In this document: piece by piece, positions 45,900 to 58,199 of the stretch
Position numbering within the stretch: position 1 is the first letter of the stretch
Layout of the letters: every line of letters starts with the position of its first letter
DNA from: Distichodus sexfasciatus
Lineage: Eukaryota > Chordata > Actinopteri > Characiformes > Distichodontidae
Direction of reading: 5' to 3'
DNA length: 64,000 nucleotides
NCBI GenBank assembly: GCA_032718565.1
Contig: JAVGVS010000237.1
Location: forward strand, 508,280-572,279
Position numbers and translations under genes: made by a program
Notes under the pieces: model-generated
Seen by the model: the letters and a program-made list of their open reading frames with translations, nothing else
What the model was told of the DNA's origin: nothing
The model's database searches: none

Positions 45900-46590
45900 G
45901 GCTCCTACCAAAATGCGCACATGTATCTAATCTTGACTGGACATAATCTGACAGAATTTGTAAAGACAAGGAAATTAGCTTGCGGCAGCTTTTGGAGAGT
46001 GACCCGCACAGCAGAACACTTCACCAGATCCGCTCTACTGTTTCTGCAGGACATTTACACACAGAGATGCAGGACCAGAGCAAGTAGGATCATTATCGAC
46101 CCATCTCACCCCTCCAAGTGTCTGTTTCATCCGCTTTAATCTGGCAAATGTTACAGAAGTATTGCAGCCAGAATGGAGAGGCTCAGAAGGAACTTCTATC
46201 CTCAGGCCATTAGACCTCTAAACTAGAACATGGCACCATAACTGTTTACCTGTTTTTAATAACACCAGCTGAACCCTTTATGAACTCTAACTCACTGTAT
46301 TTCACCTGCTATTATGACATTAATGTCTTTGTGCCCAATAACCTACAAACTAGGCATTACAATGCGAAGATATTCTGTTATATGCATACTGCACACGTTT
46401 CATTTATAATAATTATGCTTATTTTTGGATATATTTTTTGGATATATATGTTTTATTACCTTAGATGTAGCCCTTTATTCATTTTTAATTGTATTTGTCA
46501 GGAATGAATCAGGGCATATTTAGTCTATGTTTTATTCTTACAACTATGTATCGGACAAAGAATCTTAAGTAATGAAGAATCTTGAATTCT
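45900..46590 (+). mobile_element. LINE 3' end with ORF2 C-terminal remnant
   Basis: The plus-strand frame reads FTRSALLFLQDIYTQRCRTR, then DPSHPSKCLFHPL, one in-frame stop, SGKCYRSIAARMERLRRNFY and PQAIRPLN before a terminal stop. This matches the end of ORF2 in fish non-LTR retrotransposons, where a DP-x-HP and an SGRR-like segment precede a final P-x-AI-x-LLN. The 3' tail ends AAAGAATCTTAAG, as in the copy at 22735-22952. It is dead and 5'-truncated. Confidence 0.7.
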
Positions 46591-48690
46591 AAGAAGTATA
46601 AAGAACAAGTTATGTTGGTGTAACACAAGTCACAAATGTACAGTGTTTTAAATAACATATTTGAGAAATGCCATAAATGGAAATGTCTCCAGGTCTACTT
46701 TTGTACTTGGAGAAAATATCTGAACTGACAACTGTGCAAAGCATCTAGCAAAAACAGAATGCTCCAAATCAGTGGTGTGGAAAGTAGCTGAAAGCTATAC
46801 TTATGCAAAGTAAAAGTTTCATATAAAGAAACTGCACTCACTGCAAAAAGCGCTGGTACCAAAGGTAATAAAATATCTAATAGTACTTCAGTATTGATAG
46901 TATTTTCCTGGTATTAGTGATGGCTTGGCATTATCAAAAAAAGTTAACTTGTGCTTTCAACCAAAAGAAGATGCAAGAAGTAATGACAGAACAAAATTTA
47001 CTGGAGTAAAGTAAATCAGCTTGTCAAATAGATGAAAGTCCATAATCACTGACTTAAAAATTCAAACATTAAGCACTCAACAAAATAAATTAGTACAGTA
47101 ATTAAGTATTTTTACTTATGCTACTAATTGTTATTGATTATAATAACAATTGAATATTGATTATAGCCGACCATATAAAGCAAATGTTACATTAGCTAAA
47201 AGTAAGTTAGTCTTCACCAACTTATAGAATGTAACACTTATATTGCATAAGTAATTATGATATAAACAAATGTTCAAAATTTGTACATTTTGCAAAATAG
47301 AATACAACAAATCAGACACATAAAACATCAAGTAGCACCATGCAAAAGAAAACAACTATGCAAAGTGTTTTCTTGAAGTGTTTTCAGTGTTGAGCAGAAC
47401 TGTAATAAAGTGCTCATATGCATGTGCAGCAACTGATTTCTTCAGAGATTCAAGTTACAGTTGCTCTTGATGTTGACTTCTTCTCTCACCTGTTTTTCCC
47501 AGAGTGCTTGATCATCTGTTATTTTAACAACCCAGACATGTTGCACTCTTAAATGACACAGCCATTAAAAACTAGACGTTTTACTGGACCAAATGGCCAG
47601 CAAATCTTTCGTCTTATGGGTCATTATAGTTGTTGACGAGACCTACAACTGTTATGTTGCAGTGTCAAAAACTTAGGGCAAAAAATGGTAAATGAAAGAA
47701 AGAAAAATAATAAGTATGAATAATATTTATTTTTACCAGGTTTGGTCATATTTACAGGAACTGGTTGTTTCTGCATAAGTAATTAGGACTGAATAATGGT
47801 CAGATATTGCATAGTAAACATGCATTAGACATGTGTAATTAAGGCCAACTAAATGTGGATATCCAAATCTTTTTTTACATTTTTGCTCATGAACAGCATA
47901 TCATTACAAATTATGCTGAAAATGTCTATTGTGCATTATTGTCTTGGATGTAATATTAAAACTGGTTTATTAGCTTAATAAACTATACAAATCCAATAGA
48001 CAGACAATATATCCACTATTAAAAGATGTCAGTGGCTTGCATGCCAAAAGTGAGTAAAAACATGGCTATTCTTATCACATTTTTTGGATGTTGATTTTAA
48101 TGCAAAGTATACATCTGCTAAATGTCAGAAATGTGGGTTTGCCTGTAGTGCAATATCCTGAACACAATGGCCAGATTCCTCTCCACACGCCAGGAATGTA
48201 GAAAAGTGGAGGAGGGAGTAAATGGTTGATCCAGTTACAGTTGCTAAGATACAGGCTGTGGTATGCACACGACAAAGGCATGATTCTATCAAAGAATCAG
48301 CTTCTTCCTGAACTCATTCCTGTTTCTAAACCCAGCTATAGTGCTTACAAACTGATTAATGAAACGAATACCATTAATTTTTCTGCTGTTTTATGCTAAT
48401 AAAAAATACTAATGTCATTTTTTTCTGATTTCAGTTTGTGAGCACAAAGTATTTCCAGTTACAGAGTATAACATTAATAAAAGGTTTTTGAAGAAAAATA
48501 TTACATTATGAGGTGTTCTTAGTACAATCGAAACTGAATTTGATGCAGAATTAAATGCTGCTTCTTGGTGGAGCCCAGACAAGTCCTAACAGAAGGGAAA
48601 AAGATATTTCCTGTCATTGCAGTCTACACTCAATACTCAAAATGAGAAAGCAATGCATTTACTTAAATTAATTTGTGCTTAATATTTTAA
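46591..48690. other. Intergenic DNA
   Basis: AT-rich. A segment at 46767-47120 begins CAGTGGTGTGGAAAGTAGCT and has repeated AGTA-type phrases that fit a decayed DNA transposon. Nothing else is supported. Confidence 0.4.
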
Positions 48691-48694
48691 AGCA

Positions 48695-49350
48695 ATGTTA
48701 CAGTATTGCAATTTGGTGTATTAGTATTGACATTCAGGTTGCATTTATTTAGAATAATGTTGCTTGCGTTGGAATGGCCTGCAAAGGGTACTAGGGTTAA
48801 ACTGACACTATGATTAGGGGAGCTGATGCCTAATTTTAATTATGACTTGGTCCTCTTAAAATAGAGCAGGAGGAGGAGGATAAACACTGGACCTCATTCA
48901 CCAACTTTTCTTAAGATGAAAATTGTTCTTAAAACCCACTTATAGCAATTTCATGTAGATTCTGACATTCATCAGTTTTCTTGAGATTTGTTCTTAGGTA
49001 AGAACAGAATATAAAATACTAAGGAACACACAATTTTATTGCATACATGTATGTGGAAAAGCTACTATTTACTTTAATACTATATAAATATTAGTATTAA
49101 AGTGATTAGTATTAGTGATTAGTATTTAAAAAAAAGAAAGAAAGAAAACTAAAACTGTATCATAGTATTGCAAAATGGTGTCTCAGTGTAGATATTAAGG
49201 AAAAGTCTACGGTTATTTTGGAATAATACAGCTTGTTTTGGAATGGCCTACAAATGGCATTGCGGTAAACTCTGACCACTGATTAGACGAGGCTAATGTC
49301 GCTTAATTTAGATGTGGGTCCTTCTCAAAATAGAACTGTTTGGACTAGGA
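48695..49350. repeat. Old direct duplication, about 460-bp period
   Basis: 48695-48880 and 49158-49350 share, in order, AGTATTGCAA, GTTGGAATGGCCT (or TTTTGGAATGGCCT), GATTAG and TCTTAAAATAGA (or TCTCAAAATAGA). Identity is roughly 65% by eye. Confidence 0.55.
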
Positions 49351-49677
49351 GGTCAAAACCTTTATCCTTTATGTATGCACTGCTCTGGGTTCCTTTCACT
49401 TTCTGATAAAACTGTCCATTTTATGGCCAAAATGGAAGCTTTGTTGCTGACCCACAAGTTGAATATAACAAAACGGGGAATAACAAGTAAAGAGCACAAT
49501 GTCTGACCACAAAATTCCTGATTTTAGTGTATACATCACTCTGAAAGGAACACTAAAATGTGTGACGAATTCTCTGATGCTTTTCAACCGAACAACAACA
49601 ATTTGACCATATGTCTGTGGGTGCTCAGTCGTCATTTTAAGAGCTGGAATCGAGGGTAAATGAACTTCTTTCCAATA

Positions 49678-49765
49678 TTATTATAAATCCTTTCCGGTGA
49701 GGGGTGAAACGTTTTAAGAAGTTTGAAAATAAGTCCAGTTGCCTTCTATTCAAGCTCTCAAGACA
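49678..49765 (+). repeat. Interspersed repeat arm (TGAAACGTTTT family)
   Basis: Single arm related to the palindrome at 40630-40815. It ends about 10 bp before the first ATGG motif of the lncRNA promoter. Confidence 0.65.
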
Positions 49766-49769
49766 GTTT

Positions 49770-50047
49770 TACTGTAATGGCGGACTCGAGTCTGTGGAAC
49801 ATGCGCTGCTTCTTCTACCCAGAATGCAGTAGCGGGAGAGAGTGCTGACGCCCACTGGAGCGCCAGTAAGAGCGCAGGCGAAGAGCGAGCAGGACGCAGA
49901 CGGAGACACGGAGCCACTGCGACGGCCAGAGATGACGAGCAGCAGCCGCTACCAGACGCGATCGCGGCCGAAAAGAAGGGAAAATGGCTGAAAAGCGAGC
50001 CGTCGACACGTTCAGACGAAAAAGCAGCACGGCTCTGTTGCCTCTTG
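49770..50047 (+). ncRNA. chaserr: chaserr-like lncRNA, candidate exon 1 and promoter
   Basis: CpG-rich and purine-rich sequence in otherwise AT-rich DNA, ending at a GTAAGA donor (50048). It contains ATGG-type motifs: TAATGGCGG near 49775 and AAAATGGCT at 49981-49989. No long conserved open frame fits. In mammals CHASERR (LINC01578) starts from a CpG island upstream of CHD2 on the same strand, has about five exons and represses CHD2 in cis. Here the unit lies between fam174b and chd2 in the same orientation. The identification rests on position, exon layout and motifs; the 5' end is a guess. Confidence 0.6.
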
Positions 50048-51505
50048 GTAAGATCTTGTTGCGGAGCGAGCCGTTTAAAAGCGCGATTAGGCGAGAGTAA
50101 AGAGCTTCCAATATGGTGGAAGTGGAGAAGGTTTGAAGGGGTGTTGTGAAAATGGCCATGATGGAGCCAGAGCTAAGACAAGAAAATGTTTTTCAGACGA
50201 TAAAATCGGACCTTCATCAATGTAATTTCATGGAGAAATTGTAGAGGAAAGCGTTGTTTTTGGTCGTGGCGGATGGTGAAGATTTCCGAGCAGATTGACG
50301 AAGAAAAACACGGATTTTTACCGACTACGCATTTAAATTTGCTTTGTCCTTGAGAGGACAAACGTCCTTGCCAGAACTGATCTCGAAATTAAACGAAAAA
50401 ATGCCTAAAATATTTAGTTAAAAATGCAAACCGATGTGTGCCATTGTCAATCCGAACCATTTGACGTTACATTTTGTTACTTTGAAAGTGATTTTTACAC
50501 AGAAAACATTTTTACTGTTTTTTTTAAATGTAATTATTGTGTGATAATTTGTTTAAAACTTTCTTCTGATGTTCTTTATTTTTGGCGCAATGTTAAGATC
50601 TCTGTCAATCTGAAAACTCAATGTACAATTTAGAACCAGATTGTTATTTTTTTTGCTTTATTTGTTTCTTTGAACCATTGTTAATTACTTAAAATTAAAC
50701 ATGTATACAGATTGTTCTATACCCTTTTCCCCCACTTAAGAATGTGCAAAGTGTATGTTAAGTTATATTTGATGTGCTTTTAAAATTTATGCTGTATTTT
50801 TTCGATGTTAAGTAATAGGGTGTTGGCTTTTAACCCTTTGTGGTGCAGAAAAGGAAAATAATTCTTCTATTATCTCAAAAAATATTTGTTTTTATTTGTC
50901 TTGGTTGTAGTTGTAAATGAAGTCCATTTTTACTTGTTTTGCAGAGTTTAGATTAAGAGCTATAAATGATTATTGATTGTAAATGTTATTTTCTTTCTCT
51001 AATCAAGTGTAAATATTTTCTTGCAGTGTCCACACCAAGAAACCTGCATACAAATATGTTGAAATTGTCTTCCAGTTGTATAAAGATGTTCATGGTTTCT
51101 TTAATGTCTATTTAAATTTTTAAAGCTCGTGAATAGAGCTCTCTCGATGTTTGTGAATAAAGAGATGGTATAGAGAATTAAAAGAATTACGAGTGTGTAA
51201 ACTGTACATTTATAATATTGCCATGCAATATTAAAAAAGCATTATCGGGGTTATGATTTTGTTTTACGATTGTCTGGAAGTATATGTTGTTGGAAAGTGT
51301 CTTTTGTTTTCTCGTTAAACAAAAATTGTTAATACAGTTTGTTTTAGATTCTCCTAGGATGCAATAAAGTGACATTTTATGCATTCTACATTGTTAATAA
51401 TGTTTAATTGTAATTTCACTTTCACACGTCTTTCCATATTTTGTGAATACTTATTATGGTTAAAGAATGTTTGTTGTAAACTAACTAATATTATCTTTTC
51501 TATAG
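50048..51505 (+). other. chaserr-like intron 1
   Basis: AT-rich beyond 50400. Just after the exon it keeps ATGG motifs (AATATGG near 50110, AAAATGG at 50149-50155, ATGATGG at 50158-50164), which could be promoter YY1-type sites or lie in an alternative longer exon. Confidence 0.45.
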
Positions 51506-51567
51506 GATGTTGAAAACCTCAACAGTGGCTGATGACGGAAGAATACTGAGAATCGTAGCTATGCAAC
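51506..51567 (+). ncRNA. chaserr: chaserr-like lncRNA, candidate exon 2
   Basis: 62 nt between CTTTTCTATAG and the consensus donor GTAAGT. It contains GGCTGATGACGGAAGAAT. Both splice sites are strong. Confidence 0.6.
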
Positions 51568-51703
51568 GTAAGTTGTCTAGCAAAAGTTAGCTTTCTTTTT
51601 CTATGACCACTAGGGTGTGCTGTAATTTTAAAAAAATCATGTTTAATATCAACCTCAAGTTTTATGTTTTGCTTTTAAAGGTCCAAATTCTCTGTAATTA
51701 CAG

Positions 51704-51739
51704 CGATGGATGGTTCGAAGGGCTGAGACGGAATTTCTT
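51704..51739 (+). ncRNA. chaserr: chaserr-like lncRNA, candidate exon 3
   Basis: 36 nt between TCTGTAATTACAG and GTAAGT, starting CGATGGATGG. An alternative acceptor at TTTTAAAG (ends 51680) would make it 59 nt. Confidence 0.5.
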
Positions 51740-54700
51740 GTAAGTATCTTTGTTAGGAGTAAATTATATTTTACAAGGGAAGTCTTGTTAATATCACAAA
51801 TTAAGTTTTTACATTTCTATTTTGCTATTATTTTAGGCTAGCTATCGAAAACTAAAGTTGACATTTGTGAAAATGACGCTTGCAGAAATAAGCCCAGCAT
51901 AAGCCTACGTGTTTAAAGAGCTATGATGGCTGTTATTTGTCATTCAGAAATGGACCTAATACTTGAGAAAGTTTTAGGATAATTGCAGTTACAAATTATT
52001 AGTAGCAGTTATGTTGATTTAGGGGTGATTCCTAAGCTATATGTAGCCTGCATGTGGTAACTTATTGGGCTTTGCGACATTTTCTAGCTAGCTAGCTAGT
52101 AGCTAACATTTCTATGGCCAACTGTAGCTCAAATTTACATATAAAAACATTCTGATTTCATTCTAATGTGTTATAAATGATTTATGTACAGTTAGCTAAC
52201 AAACCTTCAAATTGTTCTATCAACCTTTTGGTTTATGCAGCACTTCTTTCTTGAATGCAGGAAAAACAGTTGTTTTATGAACAGTACTGAAAATAAATTG
52301 ATTGCGAAAGAAACATTAAGCGTTCACTTATATAACAACTTAACTTTTTTCATAATTATTACACAACTTTTTTATAGTTGAAAATGATCTTAAAGATTGA
52401 TCTCTTCACAAAATGTCAAACGGAGATTATGTAAACATAATCAAGTATATTGCGAAAGCATTACTACATTATTATAGCTTCGATCTTAACTTATATGTGT
52501 CAGTGTATATGTGGGTTTGTATAATTTAAATTGCAGCAGACAAAATATGACAAAAGTATTCACATGTGTACTTTACACTTTACTTGTTGCCTATTTTACA
52601 CTTAATTTCATTGTTTTAGAATGTTTAACAGTTGGTTCTGCACTCTCTTAGCATATTGACTCATGTTAAGCTCAAATCTTCGCCTTTCAGTGCATATTTC
52701 CACTTTTGCAAAATATTTGATTTGCATTTAGCGTCACACACGTTAACAATGGATAGATTTTGTTGCTTTTTCATTGCCAGTTTAAGAAATATTTGATATT
52801 TAACTTCAACAAGTTAGGTTAAATAAAGAGAATACTCATGACCAGTAAATCAACTTGAGATAGCATCATGCTAGTTGTAGGAATGTCTTAACTATGACTT
52901 AGACGATCAAGCATTGTTTGACTTTACTAAAAAACTATGCAACTACAAAACCTAAACTAAAGTTTTTCATTTACGAAAGACGGCTTAGCACACACAACAT
53001 TGAAACTAAACTAAAAATAAACAGTTACCACTTTGCGACTTGATGTATGAAAATACTTTTAATGATTTCATCAGTCAGGCGTGTGAGCATGAAATTAAGA
53101 TGTGTTATATGAAACAAACTATAATACGGTAAAATTAAATTAAAGCAATGTAGTGCAAATCTAACCCATATTCAGTTGCTAAACGGACATTGCTCAGTGG
53201 AAATTGGATCTGGTCAGTGTTGCCTGAATCACTAAAACTAGTAGGCAGTGTTACTAAATTGTAATAATGTTAGTAATCGTATCTTAACAGCATAGTTAAA
53301 TAGTATTTTAATAGCATTACGATTATAAATGATTGGATCAGAAATTAGTTGAAAGCATGACAATTTCATTCGGGTGCAGAATAGTGTAGGTGTAGATTAA
53401 GTGGAGGGACTATTTCCCAAATTCCTCCAGGGGGACATTCCCAGTAATTAACAAATCTATCACTGAAATAGTTTGTATTAAATACTATCAACCTAAAAGC
53501 TTTTTGTTATTTGTAAAAGCTTTATTAAATCCCTGACGCATCCTCAACAAATTGCTACATAGAAATAGGAATATATATTTCAGTGTATCATGTAATTGTG
53601 TAGCAGTAATTCCATACTTAACAGGACATTACATACAGTATTGTCAGATACTGTAGCTGTTCTCGTTTGTAACATGGAAGCTTTTTCTGACTTTAACATT
53701 ATGGAAGTTGTTTCTAGCTTTCCCCTCATTTGTTCCCCATTAAATGTTTTTGTTAAATAACTGTCCTGCTGAAACTTTGGACATTAATACTGAGGCATTT
53801 GCTTCAACTCAAATTTGGGTACTGTAATTTGGGTAATGCTAAGTACTTTGTTAACTTGAACTTAAGATTGATCTTTAATTACAACCTTAACCCAAAACTG
53901 TTCGTAACTAAAGTAGTACGTAAACTTGTTCATATATTTACGAGTACCCTGACCCAGTTGTTATTCAAAGTTAACTTAAGTACCAAGTACTTCTTTATTT
54001 AGATCTTGTTTGCAGTTCCCCCTACAAGCACCGGATGCCGCTAAAATCTCAGTTTACAGACACGTGAAGAAGGTTCAATCTTAGTTAACTTATTCCCTTT
54101 CCTGTCACTCTCGATATAGTCCAGTAACTACAGCGCTCACTCGCGAATACCGTGACCGGGGGTTCGAATACGCCCAAGGGCGTATAAGACATTTAAAGTT
54201 ATCTTACGTCATTTATGTTGTCCTTTCGCGTATTTACTTGGTAGAATAATGTTTTGCACAAATTAAACATGGTTTGAATTAAACAAGTATTAATTATAAT
54301 GCAGTCATCTTTTTGGCAATCCCTTTCCACTTTTTAAATTTTATTTTATTGGAAAGGCTCCCACGAGCGTTGGAATTCAAACTCTTCAATCCCGATTTCA
54401 AGTTCTCCTTTAGTGAAATGTTGCTTTCGTTTTCTATTATCCGTATTATCCGCCATTTTCAGTATTTAGGCAGAGCAGATACCTCATATTGAGCTTATTT
54501 ATACATTAATTGAATGATTAACATGTCCTTAATTACGTGTATTTCTTAATTGTTGAATGTGCTAATTTACATACCTATGTTTCATCTTGTGTAGTTGATG
54601 CGTATTTTAGTTAGTGATTAAATTCCCTTTATTGATCACAGCAACGCAAAGGAAAACAAATAAATATTGTTTGGTGTACACAAGTATAAAATAAAGTTAT

Positions 54701-57248
54701 ATTAAATAACGATATGAATATGATATTAGGTTTAATAGCAAAATATTTATATTTGCTGCTTACTACATCACTTTTCGACTATCCATGTTTTTTCTGCGCT
54801 GTCGTGGGGGAGGAGTCAACAAAGAAGTACTTTGAACGGCGTCGTTAATTATTAGATTACGACGCTCTTTGGGAAATGCTTGCAATAATGACAAGTACTT
54901 TAACCAAGTACTTAGTATGTTTGTTCGTTATTTATTTATTCATCGCCTTTAGTTAATCGCAGATTAGTTAATCATTGTTAATGAAGCCTTAAATAATACT
55001 TAATGTATAGTTTTAGCCAGAGACCAATAGTAATAAACTGGTATCAGCTATTTTAAGCATTTTTTCTTCGTTTTTGAATCACATGAAAAGTTACAAAACC
55101 ATGGTTGAGTGTCTAATTTGGCGATCAAAAGAACAAGAACTTCAGCTTGTTCTTCAAGTATGGGCTTCTTTTTTTCTTTGTCTAAATGTATTTTCTATCT
55201 TGGCAGACGGTTGCTGGAGGACAGTGTCCTGATGCTCAAATAAGAAGACAGCCTGGTAAGTCCACACATTACTGTTCTTATTTATGTGGCATGTTACCTC
55301 AGATGTCTGTCATTGCAGCTCATTGGTGTCGTCCCTGCAGTAGCAGTAGTGAGCAGTTTGGATTTGAAATTTGCTTAGCATGAGCTGTATAGTTAGTTCT
55401 TTTACTTTCTCAAATATTGATATTTCCAAAGGCAGTCATGACCTTTAAGGGCAAGAAAAAGAAAAGGAGATCACTTTACTGTATTTGTTGCCCCCAGTTT
55501 CCTGATTTGATTTTGATTTTTTTTTTTTAAACCCGAATACGCTGCTATTCTCCTGGGACAATGTCCGACATATTAAAATGGATGTTTTTTCCCACATGGA
55601 AAGCTAGAATAAAACAAATTACTCTTAAAATTCAACCTGTTCTGCTTTTTAAAGATTTTACATGTCACTATTTTAAGTCTGCAGTTGACCACTCATTAAT
55701 TTTAAATACATTAAGCAGTTCCCAGGTCTAAAATTAGACCAAGCTTTAATGTATGACATCATGGATGATGTCTCTTTTGGAATGCTGTGGTCATGTGCTA
55801 TAGCTTTATTTTGCTGGTGATTGGCACTAGTGGGCATTAGTGGTCTCATTTAAGACACCTGTAAGATTCTGTCACTAGAGTGATGTTGAACATTTTGGTC
55901 AAGCTGGATTTCTTTTAGCCTCTGCTTCTCCAGTTAATATTCATTTGAACTCTTCCTAATTTAGATATGTAGATTCCAAAAAGGCATTAAGCCAACCATA
56001 ACAAATACTATTCAACAACAGAACAGCCAGGTTTCATAGTTAATTATCATATAATTAAACTAGATTAATTAAACAAGGGAGGAGTTCTATGACCTCCAGG
56101 TTTTTCCTGTCACAATAACTTAGGCAGTAAGTATGTTACATGAGAACTTATGCAAATTTCATATGCTAAAAAAATGCTTTTGTTAGTTAGATTAGTTATA
56201 TAATACATAATCAGTCTTGAGTTCTGGAAACCTCTTAATTTAGCTGTTGGACAAATTCTTAAGCATATTTAGATTTTTTTATAATCATACTTTTTTTTTT
56301 CCTTTGTGTCCGAAAGTTCTACTGGACATTTAGGCTTTCAGTTCATGTCCTGTCAGTCTCTTTAATCTGGGTAATTTTTGTTCAAACATTTAGTAGTTTT
56401 CAAAAGTTTATAATATGACATTTAGTGTCTTAGCAATAATAATGATAATATTAACAATGGATAGATTTCCAATAACAATAGATAAACCTCCAGCGTTGAC
56501 AATGTTGATAGATTTTGTTAATAACTAGTACTTAGCAGCTGCATAGCATGGCCATTTTGTTTTTTACATTACATCCATTGTTACTTTGACAAACTGAGGC
56601 ACGTTTATCTGTAAAGTTGATCTCCAATAAATAATGTTGAAAGTAACGTTGAAGAAACCTAATGACTGCCAAAAAGTTACCGTATATATCTGTTGACAGA
56701 CATGTGATGTGACTATCCAGTATCGTAATGCTGACGTTTTTGAGCGGATGGTTACAAGTCTTGGATCGATCTTTTGTCCAAGCTGCGTTGACTACTAGAG
56801 CTATGATAGATTTTTAAGTAGGATTTCGTATTTCAGAATTGTTGTGGGCTGCTTCTGATTTTTGTTAATCCCAGTGGTTATAGAGAGTACTGTTAGTAAA
56901 ATGGAAGATGTAAAACACATGCCTCTTGTTTTGTTTTAATTTTGTGAAAGCAAAAGACAGAGTTCTTAGAGATAGCATTTGAAGAATTTGAGGAATTTTT
57001 ACTTGAAAACGTAGATTGCTTTGAAAGAATAGTGATACACTTACGATGTCATGTAGATTGTTGGGTTAGCAACCCAAGGACTCTATAAAGCTAGCTAGTA
57101 GCTAGCTAACAGTAATAAAGAAAATTTTGAATGTTGTGCACTCTAGCGATCTTTGACATGCATAGATGAGAGTTTATGAAAAGCTGTTTTGCCTTAAGTG
57201 CGCATGGGGTTTACGTGTTTTCCCTTCTCCTTTTTTGATTTTATTAAG
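51740..57248 (+). other. chaserr-like introns 3 and 4 region
   Basis: AT-rich introns around exon 4. They contain GCTAGCTAGC-type short palindromic repeats near 52085 and 57090, repeated AGTACTT phrases at 53800-54000 and 54825-54925 that look like transposon decay, and a tRNA-like relic near 54115-54180. No coding exon is recognised. Confidence 0.45.
55207..55255 (+). ncRNA. chaserr: chaserr-like lncRNA, candidate exon 4
   Basis: 49 nt between a T-rich tract ending TCTTGGCAG and the donor GTAAGT. The surroundings are plain AT-rich intron. Confidence 0.5.
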
Positions 57249-57530
57249 ACCCCTACTGGACAATCAAGTGGAGACAACAGCTTTATCAGGAAGATGGCGA
57301 CTCTGATTTTAATTTCTTAATTTGTAAAACCAGACTCTTTATGTAATTTTTGCCTTCTTTGCTAAATTTGTTTTTTGACAGTATGTGCTTGTTTTATTTT
57401 TAACGTTGAATGCTATATATATTTTTTGTACAACTTGCAAACTTGTTTTAGTAGCCACAATTTGCCTGTATGATCAATGACATTGAGATTCCTATTTTGA
57501 TTTAAATAAACCTTTAGTTTTTTTGAAACA
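57249..57530 (+). ncRNA. chaserr: chaserr-like lncRNA, candidate last exon
   Basis: The acceptor is CTTCTCCTTTTTTGATTTTATTAAG (described as a T-rich tract ending TTATTAAG at 57248). The exon carries AAGATGGCGAC at 57291-57301, the AARATGR motif reported as deeply conserved in the CHASERR last exon. AATAAA at 57505-57510 is the likely end. A longer form ending at AATAAA 58195-58200 would add two AAAATGG copies (57967-57973 and 57999-58005). Confidence 0.55.
57505..57510 (+). terminator. Candidate polyadenylation signal of the chaserr-like RNA
   Basis: AATAAA about 0.8 kb upstream of the chd2 promoter. It is followed by a T-rich segment. Confidence 0.45.
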
Positions 57531-58199
57531 ATTTCGACTTGCTGTCATTGGATGGGGAAACAATGCTCATTTCGATAAACTGAATGGAAGCTACTTAATT
57601 TCTATGCCGTTTTATGACCATTTTTGTTCAGGTTAATGATTGATTAGGCATAAATCAATTAAATTGGTTTGTAGAATAACCACTTCTCGGATATGACTCG
57701 AGATTCGCAGTTGCCTACTGACGAGATCGTTTTACATTAGAATTTCCTTTTACATTTAACCCCATTTGCATACCTAGCTAATTTCATTGGGATCCAAATG
57801 GTCACAAATGAAAAATAAATCTCATTCCTTTCCTTGAATTTTCACAAAACCCCCCTCCACCTAATTGTGGAAACATTCATGGAGGACCACACCTAAAGTA
57901 ATAACTTAAGCATTCTAAACTCTCTTCAAATAATTTCCACTTTATGTAAGAAGTTAATTCTACTCTAAAATGGTGTCCTGTACAGTCCAGCACTTTCTAA
58001 AATGGCTCCCGATATCTCATTTCCTGTCTGAACAGGAAGTGATGGCTTGCTGAAATAATTTTGTCCTTCATAAAAAGCCAAAAAAAACCAGCCTCGTCTC
58101 TATGCCAAATATTTTACCCGGCGTTCGGGGTGATGTGCCATTAATTTAGGTGATAAAATGTTAGTCAGTGTAGCTGTGAATGAGTTTTTGTTAAAATAA

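Noticed and set aside
51704..51739. Reading the chaserr-like exons as coding 5' exons of chd2
   Set aside because: The joined exons have no frame resembling CHD2, and the CHD2 start codon exon at 59192 matches the family N-terminus by itself; use as alternative 5' UTR exons remains possible.
54115..54180. tRNA-like segment with CGGGGGTTCGAATACG
   Set aside because: The T-stem does not pair fully and the acceptor stem is not found, so it is at most a decayed SINE head or tRNA pseudogene.
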